Shown here: in pieces, positions 55,909-63,687 of the stretch
Position numbering within the stretch: position 1 is the stretch's first letter
Layout: every line of letters begins with the position of its first letter
DNA from: Streptomyces chartreusis NRRL 3882
GTDB taxonomy: Bacteria > Actinomycetota > Actinomycetes > Streptomycetales > Streptomycetaceae
Assembly: GCF_900236475.1 (NCBI RefSeq)
Contig: NZ_LT963352.1
Coordinates: 5,006,001 to 5,070,000, forward strand
Direction of reading: 5' to 3'
DNA: 64,000 bases
Notes under the pieces: generated by a model
Database searches by the model: none
What the model saw: only the letters and a program-made list of their open reading frames with translations
Told to the model about the DNA's origin: nothing
Position numbers and translations under genes: made by a program

Positions 55909-57105
55909 ATGGCGACCGAACTGCCCCGCATCATCAGCGTCGACGACCACGTGATCGAGCCCGCCCACCTCTTCGACACCTGGCTGCCGGCCAAGTACCG
56001 CGACCGCGGCCCCAAGGCGCTGACCGCCGGGATCGGCGAACTCGCCTACGTCGGCGGCAAGTACCGGATCACCATGGACCCGGACGGCCCACCCACCGAC
56101 TGGTGGATCTACGAGGATCTGAAGTTCCCGTACAAGCGCAACATCGCCGCCGTCGGCTTCGACCGCGACCAGATGACCCTGGAGGGCATCACCCGCCAGG
56201 AGATGCGGCCCGGCTGCTGGGACCCCCAAGAGCGGTTGAAGGACATGGACCTCAACCATGTGGAGGCCAGCCTGTGCTTCCCGAGCTTCCCGAGGTTCTG
56301 CGGCCAGACCTTCGCCGAGGCGCACGACAAGGAGGTCGCCCTGGCCTGCGTGCGCGCCTACAACGACTGGATGGTGCAGGAGTGGTGCGGGGACAGCGGC
56401 GGGCGGCTCATCCCGCTGTGCCTGATCCCGCTGTGGGACGTCGAACTGGCGGTCGCCGAGATCCGCCGCAACGCCGCACGCGGGGTGAAGGCCGTCACCT
56501 TCTCCGAGATCCCCACCCACCTCGGGCTGCCGTCCATCCACTCCGGCTACTGGGACCCGTTCTTCGCCGTCTGCCAGGAGACCGGCACGGTCGTCAACAT
56601 GCACATCGGGTCCTCGTCCCAGATGCCGGCCGCCTCCCCGGACGCCCCGCCCGCCGTCCAGGCCTCGCTCAGCTTCAACAACGCGATGGCCTCGATGATG
56701 GACTTCCTCTTCAGCGGGGTGCTGGTGAGGTTCCCGCGCCTCAAACTCGCCTACAGCGAAGGCCAGATGGGCTGGGTCCCGTACGCCCTGGAGCGCGCCG
56801 ACGACGTCTGGGATGAGCACCGGGCCTGGGGCGGCGTCCGCGACACGATCCCCGAGCCGCCCTCGACGTACTACTACCGGCAGATCTTCTGCTGCTTCTT
56901 CCGCGACAAGCACGGCGTGGCGTCGATCGACGCCGTCGGCCGCGACAACGCCACCTTCGAGACGGACTACCCGCACGTCGACTCGACCTTCCCGCACACC
57001 AAGGAGGTCGCCCTCGACCATGTGAAGGGCCTGGACGACGAGACGGTCTACAAGCTGATGCGGGGCAACGCCATCCGGATGCTGGACCTGGACCTCGACC
57101 GCTGA
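55909..57105 (+). CDS. Amidohydrolase-family (ACMSD-like) metal enzyme
   Basis: 398-residue TIM-barrel metallohydrolase of amidohydrolase_2 type. The metal motif at the start is SVDDHVIEP (Asp-x-His position), with further ligands in VNMHIGSS and at ETDYPHVDS. The family includes aminocarboxymuconate-semialdehyde decarboxylase and hydrolases found in actinobacterial steroid and alicyclic catabolic clusters. Start after GGAGGGGACCC. The stop overlaps the following dehydrogenase start by one base (TGATG), so the two are coupled. Confidence 0.88.
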   Translation: MATELPRIISVDDHVIEPAHLFDTWLPAKYRDRGPKALTAGIGELAYVGGKYRITMDPDGPPTDWWIYEDLKFPYKRNIAAVGFDRDQMTLEGITRQEMRPGCWDPQERLKDMDLNHVEASLCFPSFPRFCGQTFAEAHDKEVALACVRAYNDWMVQEWCGDSGGRLIPLCLIPLWDVELAVAEIRRNAARGVKAVTFSEIPTHLGLPSIHSGYWDPFFAVCQETGTVVNMHIGSSSQMPAASPDAPPAVQASLSFNNAMASMMDFLFSGVLVRFPRLKLAYSEGQMGWVPYALERADDVWDEHRAWGGVRDTIPEPPSTYYYRQIFCCFFRDKHGVASIDAVGRDNATFETDYPHVDSTFPHTKEVALDHVKGLDDETVYKLMRGNAIRMLDLDLDR

Positions 57106-58238
57106 TGGACCTGTCGGACACGCCCGTGGAGCAGGAGTTCCGGGCCAAGCTGCGCCAATGGCTGGCGCGGGTGCTCCCGGGGCTCCCGCCCGAACCGTCC
57201 CCCGACGACTGGCCCGGGCGGCGGGCGTACGACCTCGGCTGGCAGCGCAGGCTCCACGACGCCGGTTACGGCGACGTCCACTGGGACGCCTCGCCGACCA
57301 TCCGGCTGATCTTCCTGGAGGAGACCGAGAAGGCGGGCGCGCCCTACGTGGGCGCCAACTTCGTGGGGCTGCTGCACGCCGGGCCGACGATCGCCGCCGA
57401 GGGCACGGACGCGCAACGGGCGCGCTGGCTGCCGCCGATCCTGCGCGGCGAGGAGGTCTGGTGCCAGGGCTTCAGCGAACCGGACGCCGGCTCCGACCTC
57501 GCGGCCCTGCGCACGCGCGCGTGGCGCGACGGCGACGCCTACGTGGTGACCGGCTCCAAGATCTGGACCTCCCACGCGGAAGTCGCCGACTGGTGCGAGC
57601 TGTTGGTCCGCACCGACCCGAAGGCGCCCAGGCACCGGGGCATCACCTGGCTGGCCGTGCCCATGGACGCGCCCGGCATCACCGTACGGCCGCTGCGCAC
57701 GCTCGCCGGATCGGCCGAGTTCGCCGAGGTCTTCCTCGACGAGGTGCGGGTGCCGGTGGGGAACCGGGTCGGGGACGAGAACGACGGCTGGCGCGTGACC
57801 ATGGTGACGCTGTCCTTCGAACGCGGCACGGCCTTCGCCGGCGAGGTCGTCGCCTGCCGCCGCGTCCTCGGCGAACTGGCCGTCACGGCCCGCGAGAACG
57901 GCCGCTGGGACGACCCGGCGCTGCGGCGCAGGCTGGGCGGGCTCCACGCCGAGTTCCGGGCGCTGTGGCGGCTGACGCAGTGGAACGTGAGTGCGGCGGA
58001 GGCGTCGGGGGGAGTGCCGGGCGTCAGCGGCTCGGTCTTCAAGCTGCGGTACTCGCACGCCCGCCAGGAGCTCTACGACGCCGCCGCCGAGGTACTGGGC
58101 GCCGACTGCCTCGACCTGGACCGCCCGTGGACGCTGGACCGCCTCTCCTCCCTGTCGTACACCATCGCGGCCGGCACCTCGCAGATCCAGCACAGCATCA
58201 TCGCCGAGCGGATCCTCGGCCTGCCGAAGGGACGGTGA
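57105..58238 (+). CDS. Acyl-CoA dehydrogenase, full-length subunit
   Basis: 377-residue acyl-CoA dehydrogenase with all domains. The middle domain has WCQGFSEPDAGSDLAALRTRAWRDGDAYVVTGSKIWTSHAEVADWCELLVRT, the FAD-binding loops; the C-domain has SFERGTAFAGEVVACRRVL and AGTSQIQHSIIAERILGLPKG. It starts one base into the amidohydrolase stop and is followed immediately by a second, shorter dehydrogenase. The pair may form an alpha2beta2 enzyme, as known from actinobacterial steroid catabolism. Confidence 0.92.
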   Translation: MDLSDTPVEQEFRAKLRQWLARVLPGLPPEPSPDDWPGRRAYDLGWQRRLHDAGYGDVHWDASPTIRLIFLEETEKAGAPYVGANFVGLLHAGPTIAAEGTDAQRARWLPPILRGEEVWCQGFSEPDAGSDLAALRTRAWRDGDAYVVTGSKIWTSHAEVADWCELLVRTDPKAPRHRGITWLAVPMDAPGITVRPLRTLAGSAEFAEVFLDEVRVPVGNRVGDENDGWRVTMVTLSFERGTAFAGEVVACRRVLGELAVTARENGRWDDPALRRRLGGLHAEFRALWRLTQWNVSAAEASGGVPGVSGSVFKLRYSHARQELYDAAAEVLGADCLDLDRPWTLDRLSSLSYTIAAGTSQIQHSIIAERILGLPKGR

Positions 58239-58240
58239 CC

Positions 58241-59122
58241 GTGCGCTTCCGGCTGACGGACGACCAGCGGGCGTTGCGGGACGGCATGCGGCAGCTGCTG
58301 GCGCGGCACTTCGACGGGGCGGCGCCGCGGGCCGCCGCGGAGGCGCCCGCGCGGCTCGACCGGGAACTGTGGCGGGCCCTCGGCGACGCCGGGTTCTTCG
58401 CGCTGCGGCTGCCTGAGGCGGACGGCGGTGTCGGACTGGGCGCGGCCGAGGCGGTGTTGGTGTTCGAGGAGGCCGGGCGGGCGCTGGTGCCCGGTCCGCT
58501 GCTCGCCACCCACCTAGCCGCCGGTGCCGTACCGGGCGCGGCCACCGGAGAGACCGTCGTGGCGAGTGTCGACGGCGCACTGGCGGAGTGGCTGGCGCAG
58601 GCCGACGTCGTACGCGGCGACGCCGCCGGAGCCGTGCCGGTGCGCTCCCTCGACCCGTTGACGCCGCTGCACCGCGTGCCCGGCGGCACGGCGGCGGAAC
58701 CGGATCCCGTCGCCGTCCTCCTCACCGCCGCCGAGCAGCTCGGCACGGCCGCCCGCGTCTGCGAGCTGGCGGTGCAACACGCCCGGGCGCGCGAACAGTT
58801 CGGACGGCCCATCGGGAGCTTCCAGGCGGTGGCACACCTGTGCGCCGGGATGCTGGTCCGGTCGGAGACGGCCCGCGCGGCGGTGTACGCGGCGGCCGTC
58901 ACCGGCGACCCGGTCGACATCGCCGCCGCCCGCCTGCTCGCCGACGAGGCCGCCGTGCGCGGTGCCCGCGACTGTCTCCAGGTGCACGGCGGCATGGGCT
59001 TCACCTGGGAGTCCGAGGTCCATCTGCATCTGAAGCGCGCATGGGTTCGAACCCAGCGTGCGGGCGGTGTCACGGAGAGTGAGGAATCTCTGGCGGCCGC
59101 TCTGGTGACCGGAGTGGTGTGA
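58241..59122 (+). CDS. Acyl-CoA dehydrogenase-like short subunit
   Basis: 293 residues, about 85 shorter than normal. The N-terminal helical domain (DGMRQLLARHF, LWRALGDAGFFALRLPEADGGVGLG, VFEEAGRALVPGPLLATHLA) and C-terminal domain (QHARAREQFGRPIGSFQAVAHLCAGMLVRSETARAAVYAAA, CLQVHGGMGFTWESEVHLHLKRAW) are intact. The middle beta domain is reduced to about 50 residues without the EPDAGSD loop. Likely the partner subunit of the preceding dehydrogenase. GTG 58241 follows GAAGGGA at eight bases; GTG 58235, overlapping the previous stop, is an alternative. Confidence 0.88.
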   Translation: MRFRLTDDQRALRDGMRQLLARHFDGAAPRAAAEAPARLDRELWRALGDAGFFALRLPEADGGVGLGAAEAVLVFEEAGRALVPGPLLATHLAAGAVPGAATGETVVASVDGALAEWLAQADVVRGDAAGAVPVRSLDPLTPLHRVPGGTAAEPDPVAVLLTAAEQLGTAARVCELAVQHARAREQFGRPIGSFQAVAHLCAGMLVRSETARAAVYAAAVTGDPVDIAAARLLADEAAVRGARDCLQVHGGMGFTWESEVHLHLKRAWVRTQRAGGVTESEESLAAALVTGVV

Positions 59123-59550
59123 CAGGCCGTCTGGCTGCGGTGTCACCGAATATGCCCGCGAACATGTCGCGGATCGTGGCATCCCGTGATCACGGAGCGT
59201 TGATATCGGCTTGTGTCCTCGGAGTGACTCGTCACGGCCCGGAGTCGACTGTCCGCTCCGGTACCTTGTGTGAGATGCGAGTGGCTCTGAGTGCGGTGCT
59301 ACCCCGTAGTGCCACCTGTTCGACTCCCCGCGACGAGCGTCGCACAGTATGCCGCACGGGTACTCCTTCGCGCTGGAATATGCCCGAAGCGCTTGTTGGG
59401 GTGACTGTACGTCAACCATGCTGTCCCACAAGGGATTCACGTTCCGTGATCCTTGTCCCGGCCGTTGTTCTGGCCATGCAGAAAATGGCTACGATCGTGG
59501 CCCTCGTGAGGCGCGAGCCTAAGTGTCCGCCGGTTCGGATGGTGTGAGCG
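59123..59550 (+). other. Long intergenic region before the RsbW-like gene
   Basis: About 430 bases of lower GC than neighbouring genes, with no supported gene. A TACGAT hexamer at 59490-59495 could be a -10 element with TTGTTC 19 bases upstream. The region separates two transcription units of the catabolic cluster. Confidence 0.45.
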
Positions 59551-60045
59551 GTGCAGGTGCTTCAAGTGCAGCTGGAGATCCGGCCCGACCCCGCAGAGGT
59601 GGGGCGGGCCCGGCGGTGGGCCCGCTCCCGCCTGGCCGGGTCGGGCATACAGGCCGACGAGCCGCTCGCCGAGACCCTGATCCTGCTCGTCTCCGAGCTG
59701 GTCACCAACGCCGTGGTGCACACCGGCCGGCCCGCCGTGCTGCGGCTGTCGCTGCCGCACGCCGTGACGGAGGAGATCACCGTCCGCCTCGAGGTCGCCG
59801 ACCGCAGCGGCCGGGCCCCCGTGCCCCGGTGCGCGGACGACGACGCGACCGGCGGCCGGGGCCTCGCCCTCGTCGACGGCCTCGCCGACCGCTGGGGCTG
59901 GAGCGTCGAGAGCACCGGCAAGCGCATCTGGTGCGAGCTGGACCGGTGTTCGAAGTCCCCCGAGGTCACGGCGGGGTGCGGGGGCGGCGCGGTGGCGTGC
60001 GGCGGTGGAGCGTCCGTCGAGGGGCTGGCGTACGAGGCGGTCTGA
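59551..60045 (+). CDS. RsbW-like ATP-binding protein (anti-sigma kinase type)
   Basis: 164-residue HATPase_c_2 protein. The N-box is ETLILLVSELVTNAVVHTGRP and the G-boxes are VADRSGRAP and GGRGLALVDGLADRWGW. These are marks of GHKL serine kinases such as SpoIIAB/RsbW, which hold sigma factors or phosphorylate STAS proteins. The C-terminal 35 residues (KSPEVTAGCGGGAVACGGGA) are low in complexity. Streptomyces encodes many such orphan proteins. No partner is next to it. It interrupts a catabolic cluster and is probably regulated separately. Confidence 0.85.
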   Translation: MQVLQVQLEIRPDPAEVGRARRWARSRLAGSGIQADEPLAETLILLVSELVTNAVVHTGRPAVLRLSLPHAVTEEITVRLEVADRSGRAPVPRCADDDATGGRGLALVDGLADRWGWSVESTGKRIWCELDRCSKSPEVTAGCGGGAVACGGGASVEGLAYEAV

Positions 60046-60113
60046 GGCGCGACGAGTGCGGTGTACGGCGGCACATGCCGCGCGGTGTTGCGGCGGGGCC
60101 GGGGCACGGTCGC

Positions 60114-60132
60114 ACGGCGGGTCCGCCGTTTT
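60114..60132 (+). terminator. Terminator after the RsbW-like gene
   Basis: ACGGCG-GGTC-CGCCGT followed by TTT. A short GC stem with a T-run, 69 bases after the stop codon. Confidence 0.6.
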
Positions 60133-60476
60133 GGTCATGGCATGCGGCGATGCGCCGGGATGTGCTTCCGTGCGCGCCCGCGGTGAAAGCCGCATAAGCA
60201 ACAAATCACCGATCGGGTGTTGACGCCTCGTGACGGTTTGCTCACGCTTGTGGGCAGCGATTCGCCGTGAGGGGACGGCGAGGGCCTGCGACGGCGGCCC
60301 TCGGCGAGTGTGAGTCGTGATTCGGCGTCGGCTCCCTGTCAGGGCCACGGGAGCCGGGGCGGGAGCGCCGGAGTCGGGTGGCGGCGCGCGCTGCCGTGCT
60401 CGGGGCGAGCAGCGCGGCGCCGCCATCCAGCTTCCTGCGGCGGGGTGGCGGCGGCACGCGCCCTGGCCTGCATGGC
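60133..60476. other. Intergenic stretch without a supported gene
   Basis: Open frames on both strands run in from the cyclase gene or have random composition. An AT-richer block at 60195-60215 (GCATAAGCAACAAATCACCG) has no recognisable role. Confidence 0.4.
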
Positions 60477-61403
60477 CTACAGGACGGCGACCGGGGCCAC
60501 CGGAGAGCCGGTCGCTCCCGTGAACGGCTCGGGTGTCGCCGCCAGCAGGAACGCGTAGCGGCCCAGTTCTCCACAGGCTGTGGACAACTTTTCGAGATTC
60601 CAGTTCTGGCCCTGCGGCATCCCCATCTCCACGAGGTGGAGGGCGTGCACCGGCAGCCACAGGTCCTCGACCTCGGGCGGGAACACCTCGAAGGTGAGGG
60701 TGTCGTTGGCGACCGCCGCGACATCGCGTGCGTGGAACCACTCCGGCGTCCGGATCGACAGTCCCGGCGACGGATACGCGTACGCGTGCCGGTCCCCGGC
60801 CAGGCAGAGCTGGACCTGCCCCGTCCGTACGAGCACGACGTCGCCGGCCCGCACGCGCGTACCGGCCATTTCCTCGGCGGCGTCCAGGTCCTCGGGCGTG
60901 ACGGCGTACCCGCCGTCGAGCCGGTCCGTGCCCCGGGCCCGGGCGACGTCGAGCAGCACTCCGCGCGAGACGAGGTGCCGGACCTTGTCGATGCCGCTGA
61001 ACTCCGCGCCGTCGTGCGGGGTGATGGAGGCTGCCGGGCGGCCGTTGTAGAGCCTGCCCGAGTGCGAGACGTGCGGCAGCGCGTCCCAGTGGGTGGCCGC
61101 CTGGAGTCCCATCGTCACGGCATCGTCGCTGCACGCGACGGTGCCCGGGCCGAAGAGCTCCTGGTTGATCTGCACCATGACGTGCAGCGGGTCGATCCGG
61201 CCCGGGATCATCCCCGTCTGGACGCCGTCGCGCCGGAGGGGGAGTGCGAGCGGGATCCGGCGGCCGGTGCGGACCGTTGCCGCGGCCTCCCGGACGACCT
61301 CGTCGGTGATCAGGTTCAGTGTGCCGAGCTCGTCTGCGGCTCCCCAACGGCCCCAGTTGTTCACGCGCTTGGCGATGTCGTGGAACGCGTCCGGCAGCGA
61401 CAT
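60477..61403 (-). CDS. Cyclase-family (kynurenine formamidase-like) hydrolase
   Basis: 308-residue metal-dependent hydrolase of the cyclase/KynB superfamily. The zinc site is THWDALPHVSHSGRLYNG (His-x-Asp-x3-His-x2-His); RAGDVVLVRTGQ and LPVHALHLVEMGMPQGQNWNLEKL are other conserved parts. Members open lactone- or amide-type bonds, and this longer type occurs in catabolic clusters with acyl-CoA dehydrogenases. ATG follows GGGGAGGA. Divergent from the SDR operon; the gap holds two copies of the CTGACG-type operator. Confidence 0.88.
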   Translation of the reverse strand: MSLPDAFHDIAKRVNNWGRWGAADELGTLNLITDEVVREAAATVRTGRRIPLALPLRRDGVQTGMIPGRIDPLHVMVQINQELFGPGTVACSDDAVTMGLQAATHWDALPHVSHSGRLYNGRPAASITPHDGAEFSGIDKVRHLVSRGVLLDVARARGTDRLDGGYAVTPEDLDAAEEMAGTRVRAGDVVLVRTGQVQLCLAGDRHAYAYPSPGLSIRTPEWFHARDVAAVANDTLTFEVFPPEVEDLWLPVHALHLVEMGMPQGQNWNLEKLSTACGELGRYAFLLAATPEPFTGATGSPVAPVAVL

Positions 61404-61433
61404 GAGTCCTCCCCGGGGCTTGTGTTCCCGTAT

Positions 61434-61482
61434 CTGACGGGTCGTAGAATCTGGAGGTCTGCGAAATCTAACGGTCCGTCAG
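61434..61482. promoter_or_regulatory. Paired operators, CTGACG-N3-CGTCAG type
   Basis: CTGACGGGTCGTAGA (61434-61448, right arm degenerate) and CTAACGGTCCGTCAG (61468-61482, one mismatch) lie between the divergent cyclase and SDR starts. They match the sites at 55840 and 55867. Confidence 0.7.
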
Positions 61483-61509
61483 AAACCGTGGGACGGGAAG
61501 GGGCCGGGC

Positions 61510-62424
61510 GTGGGGAACTTCTTGGCAGGCAAGGTCGTCGCCGTCACCGGCGCCGGGCGGGGCATCGGCCGGGCGGTCGCCCTCGCGGCGGCGGCCGAGG
61601 GGGCGAAGGTCGTCGTCAACGACTACGGCGTGGCGGTCGACGGTGCCTCCCCGACCAGTGCGGTCGCCGAGGCCGTGGTCAAGGAGATCGAGGCGGCGGG
61701 CGGGGACGCGGTCGCCGTCGCCGACGACATCTCCACCATGGCGGGCGGGCAGCGGGTCGTCGACGTGGCGCTGTCGTCGTACGGGCGGCTCGACGGGGTG
61801 GTCTGCGTGGCCGGGATCCTCCGGGAGCGGATGCTGTTCAACATGACCGAGGAGGAGTGGGACCCGGTCGTCGCGACGCACCTGAAGGGCACCTTCACCG
61901 TGTTCCGGGCCGCCTCGGCGGTGATGCGCAAGCAGCGCGCAGGCACACTGGTCGGCTTCACCAGCGGCAACCATCAGGGGTCGGTGTCGCAGGCCAACTA
62001 CAGCGCGGCCAAGGGCGGGATCATCTCACTCGTGCGGAGCGCCGCGCTGGGGCTGCACAAGTACGGGGTGACCGCGAACGCGGTGGCGCCGGTCGCGCGA
62101 ACGCGGATGTCCGCGGGGGTGCCGATGGAGCTGGCGGAGATCGGGGAGCCGGAGGATGTCGCCCCGCTGGTGGTGTATCTGCTGTCCGACGGGGCGCGGG
62201 AGCAGGGGATCACCGGGCAGGTGTACACGGTCGCCGGGGCGAAGATCGCGGTGTGGGCGCAGCCGAGGGAGCTGCGGGCCGCGTATGCCTCCGGCGGTTG
62301 GACCGTGGAGGGGATCGCGGAGTTTCTGCCCGGGTCCGTGGGGGTGGATCCGATGCCGATGCTCGAGCGGGTGCGGGAGATGGAGAGGGCGGCGCAGGAG
62401 GGGGAGCGGCCGAACGCCCAGTAG
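61510..62424 (+). CDS. Short-chain dehydrogenase/reductase (3-hydroxyacyl-CoA dehydrogenase-like)
   Basis: 304-residue classical SDR. The cofactor motif is VVAVTGAGRGIGRAVALAAAAEG, the active site is TSGNHQGSVSQANYSAAKGG with Ser, Tyr and Lys, and VAPVARTRMSAG follows. NDYGVAVDG with Asp after the second strand favours NAD+. The C-terminal extension past residue 260 resembles the HSD17B4/multifunctional beta-oxidation branch, so oxidation of a 3-hydroxyacyl-CoA is a good guess. GTG start after GGGAAGGGG. First gene of an operon with the acyl-CoA dehydrogenase and alcohol dehydrogenase. Confidence 0.88.
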   Translation: MGNFLAGKVVAVTGAGRGIGRAVALAAAAEGAKVVVNDYGVAVDGASPTSAVAEAVVKEIEAAGGDAVAVADDISTMAGGQRVVDVALSSYGRLDGVVCVAGILRERMLFNMTEEEWDPVVATHLKGTFTVFRAASAVMRKQRAGTLVGFTSGNHQGSVSQANYSAAKGGIISLVRSAALGLHKYGVTANAVAPVARTRMSAGVPMELAEIGEPEDVAPLVVYLLSDGAREQGITGQVYTVAGAKIAVWAQPRELRAAYASGGWTVEGIAEFLPGSVGVDPMPMLERVREMERAAQEGERPNAQ

Positions 62425-62442
62425 CTCAGGGGGCGCGTGTGG

Positions 62443-62494
62443 TGTGGCGGCCGCGGGTTGTTGGTGGCTGGTCGCGCAGTTCCCCGCGCCCCTT
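62443..62494 (+). repeat. Dispersed intergenic element, copy E
   Basis: Begins TGTGGCGG and ends GCGCAGTTCCCCGCGCCCC then TT. It lies 19 bases after the SDR stop in sense orientation and is inserted between two genes of an apparent operon. Confidence 0.8.
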
Positions 62495-62538
62495 GGGGGC
62501 CTTACCGCAAGCCCAGTCACCGAGATGAGGCGGCAACC

Positions 62539-63687
62539 GTGGATTTCGGGTTCGCGCAAGAAGACGAGGACTTTCGTGCCGAGGCTCGTGCCTGGCTCGC
62601 CGCGCACGCCGAGGACGCACGGGACCGGCGCTCCTGGGAGCGCACCCTCGGGGCAGCCGGGTGGATCGGGCTCGGGTGGGGCGCGGGCGGGTACGGGAAT
62701 CGCACCGCCACGCTCACCCAACAGGTCGTCTGGGCCGAGGAGTACGCGCAGTCGGCAGCGCCCCCGCGCTCCGGGCACATCGGTGAGAACCTGCTGGCCC
62801 CCACGCTCATGGCGCACGGCACCGAGGAGCAGAAGTCCCGCTTCCTGCCGCCGATCGCCGCCGGGGAGGAACTCTGGTGCCAGGGGTACAGCGAACCCGG
62901 CGCCGGTTCGGACCTGGCCGGGGTCCGTACCGCGGCCGTGCGCGAGGGCGACGGCCGTGCCTACCGCGTCACCGGGCAGAAGATCTGGACGTCCCTGGCG
63001 CACGAGGCTGACTGGTGCTTCGTGCTCGCCCGCACCGAGCCCGGCTCCGAGCGGCACCGCGGACTGACCTTCCTGCTCGTCCCCATGGACCAGCCGGGCC
63101 GGATCGAGGTCCGCCCCATCCGGCAGCTGACGGGCACCAGCGACTTCAACGAGGTCTTCTTCGACGGGGCGCACGCGCAGCACGTCGTCGGCGGTGAGGG
63201 CAACGGCTGGCGCGTCGCCATGAGCCTCCTCGGTTTCGAGCGGGGCGTGTCCACGCTGGCGCAGCAGATCGGGTTCGCCCGGGAGCTGGGCAGCGTGGTG
63301 CGGGCGGCCGTGGAGTCGGGGGCGGCGGAGGATCCGGTCGTACGGGAACGGCTCGTACGGCAGTGGGCGGAGCTGCGCACCATGCGCTGGAACGCCCTGC
63401 GCACCCTGGGCGGTTCGGGCGACCCGGGTGCCCCGAGCGTGGCGAAGCTGCTGTGGGCCGGATGGCATCAGCGGCTCGGGGAGCTGGCGGTGCTGGTGCG
63501 GGGTGCGGCGGCGAGCGTCGGTCCGGCGGACTGGTCCCTCGCGTCGCCGTACGAACTGGACGCGGCGCAGCACCTCTTCCTCTTCTCCCGGGCCGACACC
63601 ATCTACGGCGGCTCGGACCAGATCCAGCGCACGATCATCGCCGAGCGGGTGCTCGGCCTGCCCAGGGAGCCCAAGGGAGCCGCGTGA
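62539..63687 (+). CDS. Acyl-CoA dehydrogenase
   Basis: 382-residue acyl-CoA dehydrogenase of normal length. Seen are WCQGYSEPGAGSDLAGVRTAAVREGDGRAYRVTGQKIWTSLAHEADWCFVLART, FERGVSTLAQQIGFARELG and the C-terminal ADTIYGGSDQIQRTIIAERVLGLPREP. GTG start 62539 follows GAGG at eight bases. It is most like the FadE-type dehydrogenases in long actinobacterial catabolic clusters and like the one at 57105. The stop overlaps the next start as TGATG. Confidence 0.92.
   Translation: MDFGFAQEDEDFRAEARAWLAAHAEDARDRRSWERTLGAAGWIGLGWGAGGYGNRTATLTQQVVWAEEYAQSAAPPRSGHIGENLLAPTLMAHGTEEQKSRFLPPIAAGEELWCQGYSEPGAGSDLAGVRTAAVREGDGRAYRVTGQKIWTSLAHEADWCFVLARTEPGSERHRGLTFLLVPMDQPGRIEVRPIRQLTGTSDFNEVFFDGAHAQHVVGGEGNGWRVAMSLLGFERGVSTLAQQIGFARELGSVVRAAVESGAAEDPVVRERLVRQWAELRTMRWNALRTLGGSGDPGAPSVAKLLWAGWHQRLGELAVLVRGAAASVGPADWSLASPYELDAAQHLFLFSRADTIYGGSDQIQRTIIAERVLGLPREPKGAA

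Noticed and set aside
59043..59054. GGGTTCGAACCC, which looks like a tRNA T-arm
   Set aside because: It lies inside the short acyl-CoA dehydrogenase gene, coding for part of LKRAWVRTQ. No acceptor, D or anticodon arms can be found around it.
60133..60724. Open frames on both strands around the 3' end of the cyclase gene
   Set aside because: They overlap the cyclase gene in other frames or lie in a low-complexity GC-rich gap and match nothing recognisable.
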